A stretch of DNA of 64,000 bases, taken from Wolfiporia cocos. Lineage: Eukaryota; Basidiomycota; Agaricomycetes; Polyporales; Phaeolaceae. This document shows, piece after piece, positions 23,472 through 33,024 of the stretch (within the stretch, counting starts at the first letter, position 1; each line of letters starts with the position of its first letter). The stretch is taken from positions 434,001-498,000 of the forward strand of contig JACCLO010000013.1 of assembly GCA_029448655.1 (NCBI GenBank). The letters are read 5' to 3'. The notes beneath the pieces are model-generated. The model searched no databases and was not told the origin of the DNA. It worked only from the letters and a program-made list of their open reading frames with translations. The translations under genes were made by a program, and so were the position numbers.

Positions 23472-23482
23472 AGACTCGTCTT
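23472..23482 (-). promoter_or_regulatory. Self-primer binding site of copy 1
   Basis: On the minus strand the sequence AAGACGAGTCT follows the 5' LTR after a single base. It is the exact complement of AGACTCGTCTT inside that LTR (plus coordinates 23577-23587), about 30 nt downstream of the LTR TATA box (about 23613-23620). This matches the Tf1-type self-priming arrangement. Confidence 0.75.
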
Positions 23483-23483
23483 A

Positions 23484-23856
23484 TGACACAAGCGTATTCT
23501 CAAGCAACTACTCAGGGGAATATTACTCGCGTGAAAGCGTATTCCTAGTCTGAGGCTACTCAAGGCAACAAAGGCCAAGACGAGTCTGGGGTGCTCCCTG
23601 CTCGTCTGGCTGGTATATATGCTCGTAGGCTGTTTGTACATGTTTGGCTACTGTACAGTATTACGTAAGCTAGTAGACCGTTTTAGAGTATGGTAAACCC
23701 TATTGTAGGTGTAGAGCCACATCAAGGGTGTCCGGGGTCTTGTGTAGGCACGTGTGGGGTGTTCGGGGTCCTTGCACGTGATGCATGAGCGGGCGCTTAG
23801 ATAAGATAAGGGTCGTCTCTAGTCGCAAGCTAATTGGAGAAAATCGGCTTGTGACA
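23484..23856 (-). repeat. 5' LTR of retrotransposon copy 1
   Basis: 373-bp LTR bounded by TG...CA ends (TGTCACAAGCC to CTTGTGTCA on the minus strand), with TATA-like sequence and the 11-nt self-primer. Confidence 0.95.
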
Positions 23857-25004
23857 GTCATATTATTGAGTGATTTACTCATGTGTTTTGGTTAGGGAGA
23901 TGGCAAGAACGCACAAGGCGATCATCCAGTGGTGGATCCAAGTCGAGAAAGTAAGCGAGGACCCGCTGCCCGCTGCACTTTGACTGATATAAATGCAATA
24001 TGTAGCAATTCACTACGTTTGCGCCGATTGATGATGCAGAGAACTATCTTGGATTCGCCAAGCAGTGGGTCCGCCAGGCACGTTCCGGGATACCCTTACC
24101 TCTTCATTACCTCACGTTCATTATTACGCAGATTGAACTACATCATCAAATCGAAGAAGAGATTCAATTTCCTGCTCTTGGTGTGGCACTGGATACGTCC
24201 ACGAGCCACGCCGAACACCTCCATGCTCGTCCCCCTCGGCGCTTTCAAGTCCTACCTCGAGTCTGTTTCCGCAGGAACCGCCCAATGGTCTGCACAGACA
24301 GCCTTCATGCTCGCTCGGGCTCTTCTCCCGGAGTTAATGCACCACTTTGTCGAGGAGCTGTACATGCTTGACCCGGATGCCTTGCGCCGCTCGGGCATCG
24401 CGGCGAGTGCGCTCGAAGCGATGCGCCAAGCGGTAGCGGTGCATGCGAAGGAGATCGCAGACCCCACGGTGGACATTCCCGGGCTAGTCGTGCACAATGA
24501 TGGCGCATTTGATTGGCCGCCCGTCCCTTGGGCGATCACGGATGAGTTCAAGATGCCGGCGGGACTGTATTTGCTGCACAAGGGGTGAGTGAAACAGTGG
24601 ATGTGCGGGGACTTCGGTGTTGACGTTGGGTGCAGATGGTGGAAGTACTCCGCACTTCCTTTGGATCTGTAGTCAAGACTGTATAGTGTTCCTAGATTCA
24701 CGCATAGGCGGCTGAGTATCGTCTATATATCTTATATGACTCGCAAAAATCCACCGGCTGTAATGGCTGTGATATTTTTACGACGTAAGCGAGGCAAGTC
24801 CGGAGCTCAGCGCCTAAACGAAGGGATACTGGCGATGAGTCAAGATGACTTAGCTCAGCACGCAATTGCGGGTATTCAAACTGACAGCTTCCATCGTACC
24901 GTAGGCTGAGTGTCGGCTACAACACATTACAATGTCGGTATGTACTTCCGCTTATGACGGGCCATGGTAAGAGTGCCTATACTAACGTCCAAAATGCTAA
25001 AACG

Positions 25005-25408
25005 AGTCGGACGAACAGATTCCGCGTCTTCGCCCGGAGCTCTACCCATTCACCGCGGCACGCACGAGTGGAGACGACCCGTCGAGCCAAGCGTTGCTGG
25101 CATCGATACTCGCAGCAGGTGACTCTATAGACGAAATATCCAACATCGAGGACTTCGAAGGGGTCGAGCGCTATCTCACGGGGAGTGGACGTGCTAGTGC
25201 AGATGGAAAGATCAAGTTCGGGCTGGTGTTCTGGCTGTACCCCATGGGTATGTATGGCCCATACCACATCACGGAGGAGGGTGAGGTTAAGCGGCATGGA
25301 ACGCTTATGACCGTTGAACCGGGCGCGCGGATATCAACTGTTATGGAGAGAGCGAGGGCGGCACTTCGTACGGAGGGGATAGGGCACGAGCACATCAAGA
25401 CAGAGTAG
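25005..25408 (+). CDS. Hypothetical protein fragment downstream of hemerythrin-like copy 1
   Basis: Open frame beginning just after an in-frame stop at 24998, reading SDEQIPRLRPELYPF and then LLASILAAGDSIDEISNIED, FGLVFWLYPMGMYGPYHI and ending GIGHEHIKTE. No upstream ATG lies in this frame, so an earlier exon would be needed if it is a gene. A degraded version of the C-terminal half is visible downstream of the second hemerythrin-like copy near 27540-27640. The sequence was therefore duplicated together with that gene. The family is not recognised. Confidence 0.35.
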
Positions 25409-26411
25409 GAATGTTTGAAGACGAAGGTGCAACTTTGATATCGTGCGCACCTTGAAAATAGCACTCACTGACTTGATCGCGGGTCTACTACGCACACCTC
25501 TCGCGTGATTACCGGAGTGCCATCCATAACTGGGTGTCTCGAATGTGAGTTCCAACTGTCACGATCATGTAAGTAATTGTCGTCCACGTTCGTGGGGTAA
25601 ACAGAAACTGAACCCCTTAATGGTTCAGCGTAGAATCACGCTAGTAGCGATAGCTGTACTGCAAGTTGGCTACCCTTCTCGTACATAGACGGTTGGTTCT
25701 AGGACTCAGTCTGGATCGTATCCAGATCTTAGACTCCGCCGACGGGCCACGTAAAGTGCTTGTCTCACATGGTCAACGGAATGTTAACTATTGAAGCAGC
25801 CACAGCATGCAAGGCCGGTGGTATTTGTCATCCAGACGTAGTCCCTTCGAATGCACTGCTGCGCTGAGGCTGCAGGTCATCCGTAGCCATAGGCACTCGA
25901 GCGTGGCTCTCGGCTCCTCTGCAGAGATCGGCTCCAGTTAGCGGTTGATGAGAAACAACTTCAAGAGACACTCCCAGCAGAGATATGCAGACCTTCAGCG
26001 GTGGTAGCTTGCGGTCACTGATCGACGATCGGTTTGGTCACTCCTCAACGCCTCAAGGCCTCACCTGTCGGTGTTAATCACCCTGGATCAGCGGCAGCTC
26101 GGTCGGAAGCATTGTATTGGAAGCGACTCAAATGTCTATTGTTATGCTTTCTGCTGCTATCAGGTGGACATGTATGGCCCAATACTATGTGGTTTACGGC
26201 ATATGGATAACGATGCGGTAGGAATGAATGCACAGACATATTATTAACGTATCGGCTGGAGCCGCGTATGCGTCACCGCTCGGCGCCAGCGGTGTCTCGA
26301 ATCTGCTCATGATATTGAGTGACGGGCGAGTAGAGTACACATCATCTGCACCTCAACTTTCACACTTAACTCCTGATATACTCTGCATATTTGACTAATC
26401 AGCTCTGCGAA
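25409..26411. other. Spacer between the two hemerythrin-like copies
   Basis: No gene or repeat recognised on either strand. Confidence 0.4.
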
Positions 26412-27178
26412 ATGTCGTACTCTGCCGATGATTTTGCCCGTGATTTTCACCTTATGTGTAAGCTGGCAAAGCGTCTCAAGCCTAATGATATTTTTGACTG
26501 GGTGCAATGGTACTGTAATATCCACGCAACACCGAGTGTGATACTCAAATGATTCAATTAGGGAGATGGCGAGAACGCACAAGGCAATCATTCAGTGGTG
26601 GATTCAAGTCGAGAAAGTAAGCAGGTATACGCTGTCTGCTATAAGAAACTTAGCAATTCCCTACACTCGCTCCAACCGAGGACGGAGAGAATTATCTTGG
26701 ATTCGCCAAGCAGTGGATCCGCCAGGCACGTTTCTGGACAATATTGCATCCTCTTTTGTCATTTATTTACTATCATTCTACGTAGGTTGAGATACATAAT
26801 CAGGTTGAAGAAGAGATCCAGTTCCCTGCACTCGGTGTGGCCATAGATACGTCCGCGAGCCACACCGAACACACCTCTATGCTCGTCCCCCTTGGTGCCT
26901 TCAAGTCTTACCTCGAGTCTGTCTCCGAAGGAACTGCCCAATGGTCTTCAGAGACCGCTTCCATGCTTGCTCAGGCCTTCCTCCAGGAATTAATGCACCA
27001 CTTTGTCGAGGAGCTGTACATGCTTGACCCGGATGCCTTGCGCCGCTCGGGCATTGCGGCGAGTGCGCTGGACAACTGAAGCATAACGATGATGCGCTAG
27101 CCCGGTCCCTGTTCCATGGGTGATCACGGGGAGTTAATGATGCCAGCGGTACTGTATGTACGCGCAAGGGGTGAGCTG
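26412..27178 (+). pseudogene. Hemerythrin-like gene copy 2, truncated
   Basis: Exon 1 (26412-26509) encodes MSYSADDFARDFHLMCKLAK. A 54-bp intron leads to WEMARTHKAIIQWWIQVEK at about 26564. Later blocks are ENYLGFAKQWIRQA, VEIHNQVEEEIQFPALGVAI and a frame through LMHHFVEELYMLDPDALRR to SALDN followed by a stop at 27077. About 90 bp present in copy 1 after this point are missing, and the remaining 3' sequence (up to a 'caaggggtgagctga' splice-like block) is out of frame. This copy keeps the frame across the position where copy 1 has lost two bases, but has lost its own C terminus. Confidence 0.7.
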
Positions 27179-29695
27179 AAACACTTAACTCCTCGGTCGT
27201 GAGATGTGACCTTGAATGCCTGCAGACAGTGGATATAAGGTCGTCTGATTGTCTTGAATGATTCACAATGAGTCACTAATTGCGATGATGTTAAATCGTA
27301 AGCGGAGCCAACGCATTCAGATGCTCAGCGTCTAGCGGGTGCGCTTTACCAACGACTTAGCTTTCTGCTCGCAGTTACGACTACGTTTACTGTTCTACCA
27401 AACGCATGCTCACCCTCAGATTGACAATGATGTCTGTGTGTGGCTTTTTTATGGCGGGACATGGGAGTACAAATGTTGCCGCTAATTATTTGACCGCTAG
27501 TACGAACGATCTATGAGGTGCCGGGTCTCCATTAGAGACTACACCCTACGTCCCTCTGGCGTCTGTACACATTATTCTGATAAACGAAGTGAAGCAGCAC
27601 GGTGCGCTCATGGTGATTAAACCAGGCGCACGGATACCAGTGTGTCGACCGTTACACTGAGGCTTGACCCCTTCTGCACAATCAAATCTGCATAACGGCA
27701 TAAGTTAGGAATGTAAAAGAAAATTTCACAGAAAACCTTGCCTATATGTCTAGTATCCACACAAATATTCTCATGGTTTTTCTATGCGTTGTTGCCTCTG
27801 CAGAGCCCATTGTGCAGAAAGGGCCCATTGTGCAGAAGGGGTATAGCGATAGTATTAAGGGCGAGGGCCCATTCAATATAAAGAGTCTACTATCTCGTCA
27901 TTTGGAAGGGTATCTGCGGAGTCCCTTCCATTGACACCGCAGCTTCAACAAATCCCGTGTTAGGCCTCGGAGCCGAAGAGATGGGAAACATGTCAGCTTA
28001 TGTCAGGTCGCGCATTGATCGGTGTCTCATGAGAGAAGTTGTGCCGCGGACTCCTACTCAATTGTATCATTCCCTGACGGCGCACTATGTAGATACTTAT
28101 TCAAATCTTGATCTGCACGCATTGATGGTCCTCACACTCAACGACACGGAATGTCAAACACGAGTGAACTAGCAAACAGGTCTTCGTTACACTCCGTACA
28201 GTAGGCCTCACATACGACTTCTACTTTGCTTGTTTTTCAAAAAATGCACAGCATCTAGCCATGACGCACAATCCACAAAGGTCACTTCGATACAACGTCA
28301 CGGAACTTTGTGGCCTGTCTTTAATTTCTGATATAAGTAGAATGGGTGACCTTTCAATATCCAAGGAATCAAAACTTGAAAATGTGCTTGTTAGTAAAAT
28401 ACGAAGAGCACCAGCACATGTCGATGAAATGGTATGACTCTGAATAAGTGTCTGAAGTTCTATTTGAAAGCTAAAGGTGTAGTGAACCAAAATCAGTCTT
28501 TAATGGGGAGTGAAAATGCTAGTCCAGAAGGCCTTTGCGTATGCTTACTTCGCTATCATGAAAGCATCAAGAAAGTAAGTGAGTTTAGCCCGGAGCTCGT
28601 GCTGTTAATTGACGCCTATGTGGTGCACGGTAAATTAGTATATTTCAATCTTTGGGACATATTTCTCAAGGTGTCTTAGCATCATCCATTCATTGTCTAT
28701 GTGATCTAGCGTACATGAAGTCTGAAGGCCTATTAGTAATGCGTTAGGAAGATTATGAGATTTCAACTATAAGGTCGTCTGTCTCATCGAGTGATACTCA
28801 TGGCCGGGAGATGAATATAGGCCATGATGCATGATCAGGCCTCCTCGTCTCCTCTCTTCATAAGGGCTTTAATTGGAGAGGAAAACCTCGGTGTAATGTC
28901 CCACGAAATGATGAAATTTCACATCGTGCGGCGTTGATGGCTGTGTCATGCCGCTGTCAAGCGTAATCAAAGAAAGCACCGAGATAATCAAGAGCGAATC
29001 GGAGGTGTTGTGCAGGATGGCCTGATGAGCTCCCGGATGTCATATCGCACCTTTCTGATGAAATAAGCAGTGGCGTCTCCATTCACGGTGCTTAGTTCTT
29101 GAGAGTCCAATACCGCGGCAATAACTATGGCGGGGAATCTGGACCAGAATGAGAAAGAAGGTAGCAACGAGACAACGAAGTCATGGACGAAGGGATGTAA
29201 AATTACTCAATGACAAATTGGAGCACAAGACAAATTCTACTAACTGCGAACAAAGTGCGATAACAATTTTCTCAGTGTCTAGTTGTAGTTGTAGACGAGA
29301 CCAGGCTTGATGGATATGTTCCTGTTTAGTTTGATTGACGCAGAACAAATTTAGCAAGAACTCCGAGGCAGTGCAAAGTTCTCCTGTCTCCGTCGGACTA
29401 GCTATTCCGCTTGTTGCTACGCACGTCCGAGCCCAGCAGTTTGGATGTTGATTTCTATTTATGTCCACTTATGAAGTCCCATGTATTGTTGAGATGTCGT
29501 AAAGAGGTGATCACCGAGAGTTGGGTAGCTGATTCCGACCGAGATTACCATATATCCTCTGCACCGGCTCGTCATGAAATGTCGCTGCTGGTTCTAGAAA
29601 CACCGTATCTTAGTAAGTGACCACGTCACAATAGAGCATACATATGTATCGTACAGGTGCCAACTTGAAGCAGAACCCACCCCACTTGGCCACTC
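27179..29695. other. Decayed duplication remnant, then unassigned sequence
   Basis: The first 500 bp retain degraded similarity to the region downstream of copy 1 (for example 'cgtaagcggagccaacg' and a block near 27540-27640). A short frame at 27746 begins with a hydrophobic MSSIHTNILMVFLCVVASAE and contains a direct repeat of 'cccattgtgcagaa', but lacks other support. Another 81-codon frame at 28434-28679 is not recognised. Confidence 0.4.
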
Positions 29696-31308
29696 ATGTC
29701 AACCTCTGGAGATACCGCAGCTCTGTTACAAGAATACAATCAAGCGTAGGTATCCCATCTTCTAGCTTCAAGGCTCACCGTCTCCACATCCGGTGACTGA
29801 GGCTGAGTTCCCTAGTATACGGGAAGAGTACTTTGCAGCCTCTCTATCAGGTGCGTCTGCATTCAAATTCTTCGATCGCGTTATTTGAGTTTTGAGGTGT
29901 ACTTTACATAAAGCACTCGTATTCTACGAACATGCGATTACTATTGGACGAGCAGTTCAATTCGTTCGGCAAAGCAGTGGAAGAGGCACCTTATCCGTCT
30001 TCCTGGCTATTCGCTGCATGATGATAGCCATGCCAGTCATTGATCTATTATCTGTTTGTTCATTCTCCAGTGTAGTGGTATGTGCTCCTTCAGTGGGACT
30101 GACTCATTCAGTAATTTGTGAGATTTCCAGAGGTATGGTAATCAATGCAATTTGCATGATTTCATTTGATGTAGCGCTAAATGCCCCCTCTACAGCGACA
30201 AGGCTGTCATAATCTTGGTATTGTTCATCGCGGACGCATGTGTATTCATGTGGGCAGGTGGGTATTTGGATTGTGGTAATTTGTGATCATCGCACCTCAC
30301 AGTTCCTTCTGCTACGAAGTTTTTTCTGCACTCAGGATATATGCCATCTGCAATCGCCATCTGCCCTTTGCTATCTTAACGTTCCTATTGGCTATAGCGC
30401 CAGTAGTGGTCAACATAGTAAGATTACTCAAAATCGACCTTTAACTACTATTAACCAAGGTGATTCCAGACCGTATTGAGTTGCTCGTACTTCGTTGTGA
30501 CCTTAAATCTCATCGACCAACAATTTACCATCCCTCTAATGACGATAGCGAAGTAAGCGCTTTTATTTTGAAGCTCCTAGGCTCTTTCAAGTTAATGAAT
30601 ATGTACAGAAGTAAGCAGATATAGATCGGTTGCAACTACGCTCGTAACCTCAGAATGTGACTTTTAGTTAATATGGCGGGACGTATTTTCATGATCGTAT
30701 CGGACGCGTTCGTTGTCGTTGCAACATGGATGAGGGTCAGAGGCTACAGCAAATTATTGTCACATTTCGACGACAATACTTCGCTCGCTCAGCTTCTGGT
30801 GAGAGACGGTAACTACTACTCTCATTTCGCCGAAGGAAACTAGCTCAGGTATTGATCTTTATACACCGTCTAGGATTTATGTACTTTATGTAAGCTGGAT
30901 CAATTTTCTGTCAGCAAAGTTAATCCAGGAATGCACGATACAGCCTATTACTTCTGTTGAATATCACTGGCATCGTATTGTACTACCGAACAGATGTAAG
31001 TTCACAGCCTACCGTTCAGCCAGCCACCAATCACAACTAATCTGCCTGCTAGATCACCACGTTCACCACTTTTACAGACACATTTCGTTGACTAATATCA
31101 TTTTACAGCATGTTAACTCTGAGCCAATGTTCCAAGATCAACCGTGATATTCATTTCAAGATTCATGTTCAATCTCCGTGATGCTTCTTTCAATGCCACA
31201 AACCCATCAGGCCTCCAGAATACGACATATCATGACGTGCCAGTTTCGGTCGCAGATTTCTGCTGCAGACAAATCGCTTTCCACCACAGAGGCCGACATT
31301 TTCTATGA
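29696..31308 (+). CDS. DUF6533 membrane protein, probably damaged
   Basis: ATG at 29696 starts MSTSGDTAALLQEYNQA, the usual short first exon of the family. Next come YFAAS (about 29830), ALVFYEHAITIGRAVQFV and a hydrophobic run (about 29910-30060), DKAVIILVLFIADACVFMWA (about 30198), LPFAILTFLLAIAPVVVNI (about 30360), MAGRIFMIVSDAFVVVATWM (30672), YSLLLLLNITGIVLYY (about 30945) and FISRFMFNLRDASFNATN (from 31150), with a TGA at 31306-31308. These blocks follow the DUF6533 order seen in the gene at 1710-3392. The exon before ISRF contains in-frame stops unless a frameshift is assumed, and the region after VRDG is hard to splice cleanly, so this is likely a decaying paralogue. Function unknown. 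Confidence 0.45.
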
Positions 31309-31892
31309 TTCTTCAGAGCCGGAATCAAGCTCTGGAATTACAGAGGTACCGCGAATGCGGAGTCTTACAAGGTACGATATATTCACCTGGCTCATGGTTT
31401 CAGTGAGCTTTTGCCGAAGTAGCTTTGGGGACAGGAAGAGTTTCGACAACCTTTCATAGATATTTGCTGCTTGTTGGATGATACAACTGCCAGTGCTTTA
31501 AATGAATACCGTGATGCAGGAAGTGCAGCACATAATGACACCCCATTTCCGTAGAGATAGGAGGTCCGTATGGTACCGCATGTAATGTATATTGTGAATT
31601 TCGAGACGAATTTTCCTGAGGACGCACGGATATCTCTTCTTCAGGCTATGCACCTGCAAGCCTGAGCGGACACATTGGTATTTCACCCAATATATTTCTA
31701 TACACCCAAGGGTTTCCGGTGATTTAGTTTCAGTATAGCCAAAGGGTGGTCTCTGGGTGAATAAGTGACAGTTTCTCCCAACTGCTACATTGTACGCCAC
31801 TGTACACCAAGTCGATCGCACTGAGCACATCTGCGGTTGGAGCATATTATACACGATCTCACACCAAGAATAGTCCATTGAGGATGTATACT
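31309..31892. other. Intergenic, left flank of retrotransposon copy 2
   Basis: No gene supported. A 126-codon frame on the minus strand has no recognisable features. Confidence 0.4.
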
Positions 31893-31897
31893 GTCGC

Positions 31898-32269
31898 TGT
31901 CACAAGCCGATTTTCTCCAACTAGCTTGCGACTAGAGACAACCCTTATCTTATCTAAGCGCCCGCCTGTGCGTCACGTGCAAGGACCCCGAACACCCCAC
32001 ACGTGCCTACACAGACCCCGGACACCCTTGATGTGGCTCTACACCTACGATAGGGTTTACCATACTCTAAATGGTCTATTAGATTACGTAATACTGTACA
32101 GTAGCCAAACAATGTACAAACAGCCTAGGAGTATATATGCTGGGACGGTCTCGGGCTAACACCCCAGACTCGTCTTGGCCTTTGTTGCCTTGAGTAGCCT
32201 CAGACTAGGAATACGCTTTCACGCGAGTAATATTCCCCTGAGTAGTTGCTTGAGAATACGCTTGTGTCA
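31898..32269 (+). repeat. 5' LTR of retrotransposon copy 2
   Basis: 372 bp from TGTCACAAGCC to CTTGTGTCA. It differs from the copy 1 LTRs at scattered bases (for example CCTGTGCGTCACG against CTCATGCATCACG), so the two elements are separate insertions of close relatives rather than a direct duplication. Confidence 0.95.
32132..32176 (+). promoter_or_regulatory. LTR promoter and 5' self-primer
   Basis: TATATAT at 32132-32138 is followed 34 nt later by AGACTCGTCTT at 32166-32176, the expected position of the RNA 5' end. The 11-mer is exactly complementary to the sequence after the LTR at 32271-32281. Confidence 0.7.
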
Positions 32270-32270
32270 T

Positions 32271-32281
32271 AAGACGAGTCT
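32271..32281 (+). promoter_or_regulatory. Primer-binding site for self-priming
   Basis: AAGACGAGTCT begins two bases after the LTR end. It pairs perfectly over 11 nt with the predicted RNA 5' end and pairing stops there. In Tf1 of fission yeast the self-primer is also 11 nt. I do not recognise a tRNA 3' end complement here. Confidence 0.75.
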
Positions 32282-33024
32282 CCTCCCCGTTCTGAGTTCA
32301 TTCCAGAACAACCCCGGCGCACTAGGGGCAAAGTGCACTGTTTCTTCGCCCTCGAGTTTCGACTCGGGTGTCTAAACTTTTATCCTCCCGTATCCCAGGG
32401 ACAAGGGACTGGGTTCTGGGGGACATACACTTGTGAACAGCGTGTAGGGGACCACTCCTACCGTTGTCTCTAAGCTACTGGGCCACCGTCGTGCAATACG
32501 ACGTAAAGGCTTTGGGTTTCAACCCCACCGTAGTAGACGTGTACCCGACGCGAAATAATCAAAGGCGTTAAGGGGCCCTACGGCAGATTACAGAGGCACT
32601 GGGCACCTATTTACGCGCATTACCGCGCCACTATACGGGCATTACCGCCCCCTCGTTACTATACAACCCAGCGCCCCACAAGGCGGCTGAAGGAGCGCGA
32701 CACAGCTCACACCATACGGCCACTTGGCCCAATACGATAGTTTTTAGACCCTCCATCCCAAGGGTTTAGATCCCGTGCCCCCGGTATCCCGAATTAGCTT
32801 CGGGGCTGGACGAGGTTTCGGAGGCAGAGATTACTTGCCGGCCTTGGGCTGAAAACCCCTTGGCGTTTCTTGGCGCACCTCCGAAAAGAGGTGGTCTCTG
32901 AATAGAGTGGAGAAACAGTTTCTAGTTACCACCCCGATCGCAGCTATAGGCTGATCCACAGTGGGCGGGTAGCGCTGTTTTTCGCGACTCTACATTTCCT
33001 ACATACAAACTTCATTACGATACG
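32282..33024 (+). other. Untranslated leader of retrotransposon copy 2
   Basis: Leader between the primer-binding site and the gag ATG at 33025, with no long frame. It matches the leader of copy 1 with small differences. Confidence 0.6.

Larger units (their letters stand above)
15656..23856 (-). mobile_element. Complete Ty3/gypsy LTR retrotransposon, copy 1
   Basis: 8.2 kb element on the minus strand with two 373-bp LTRs that look identical by eye. A perfect GTCAT target duplication lies at 15651-15655 and 23857-23861. It has one uninterrupted gag-pol frame, a primer-binding site next to the 5' LTR and a polypurine tract next to the 3' LTR. It is inserted at the extreme 3' end of the solo LTR at 14601-15654, so it is the younger insertion. 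It is almost identical to the plus-strand element at 31898-40078. Nothing visible prevents it from being active. Confidence 0.95.
14481..24672 (+). pseudogene. Hemerythrin-like gene copy 1, first intron expanded to 9.3 kb, frameshifted
   Basis: Exon 1 (14481-14578) encodes MSHSADDFARDLNIMCELAK and ends ...DWVQ plus TG. Exon 2 starts at 23896 and completes the Trp codon, reading WEMARTHKAIIQWWIQVEK. Later exons give NYLGFAKQWVRQ (24042 on), IELHHQIEEEIQFPALGVAL (about 24133), LMHHFVEELYMLDPDALRR and a last exon WWKYSALPLDL ending at 24672. The His-rich helices (HHQIEEE, HHFVEE) resemble an HHE hemerythrin-like domain. The first intron holds a solo LTR and a complete Ty3/gypsy element; without them it would be about 55 bp. 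Compared with the second copy, 'gaacac' is followed by a 2-base deletion near 24217, which moves the following exon out of frame. The gene is therefore probably non-functional unless this is a sequencing error. An intron at 24079-24132 may use a GC donor. Confidence 0.72.
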
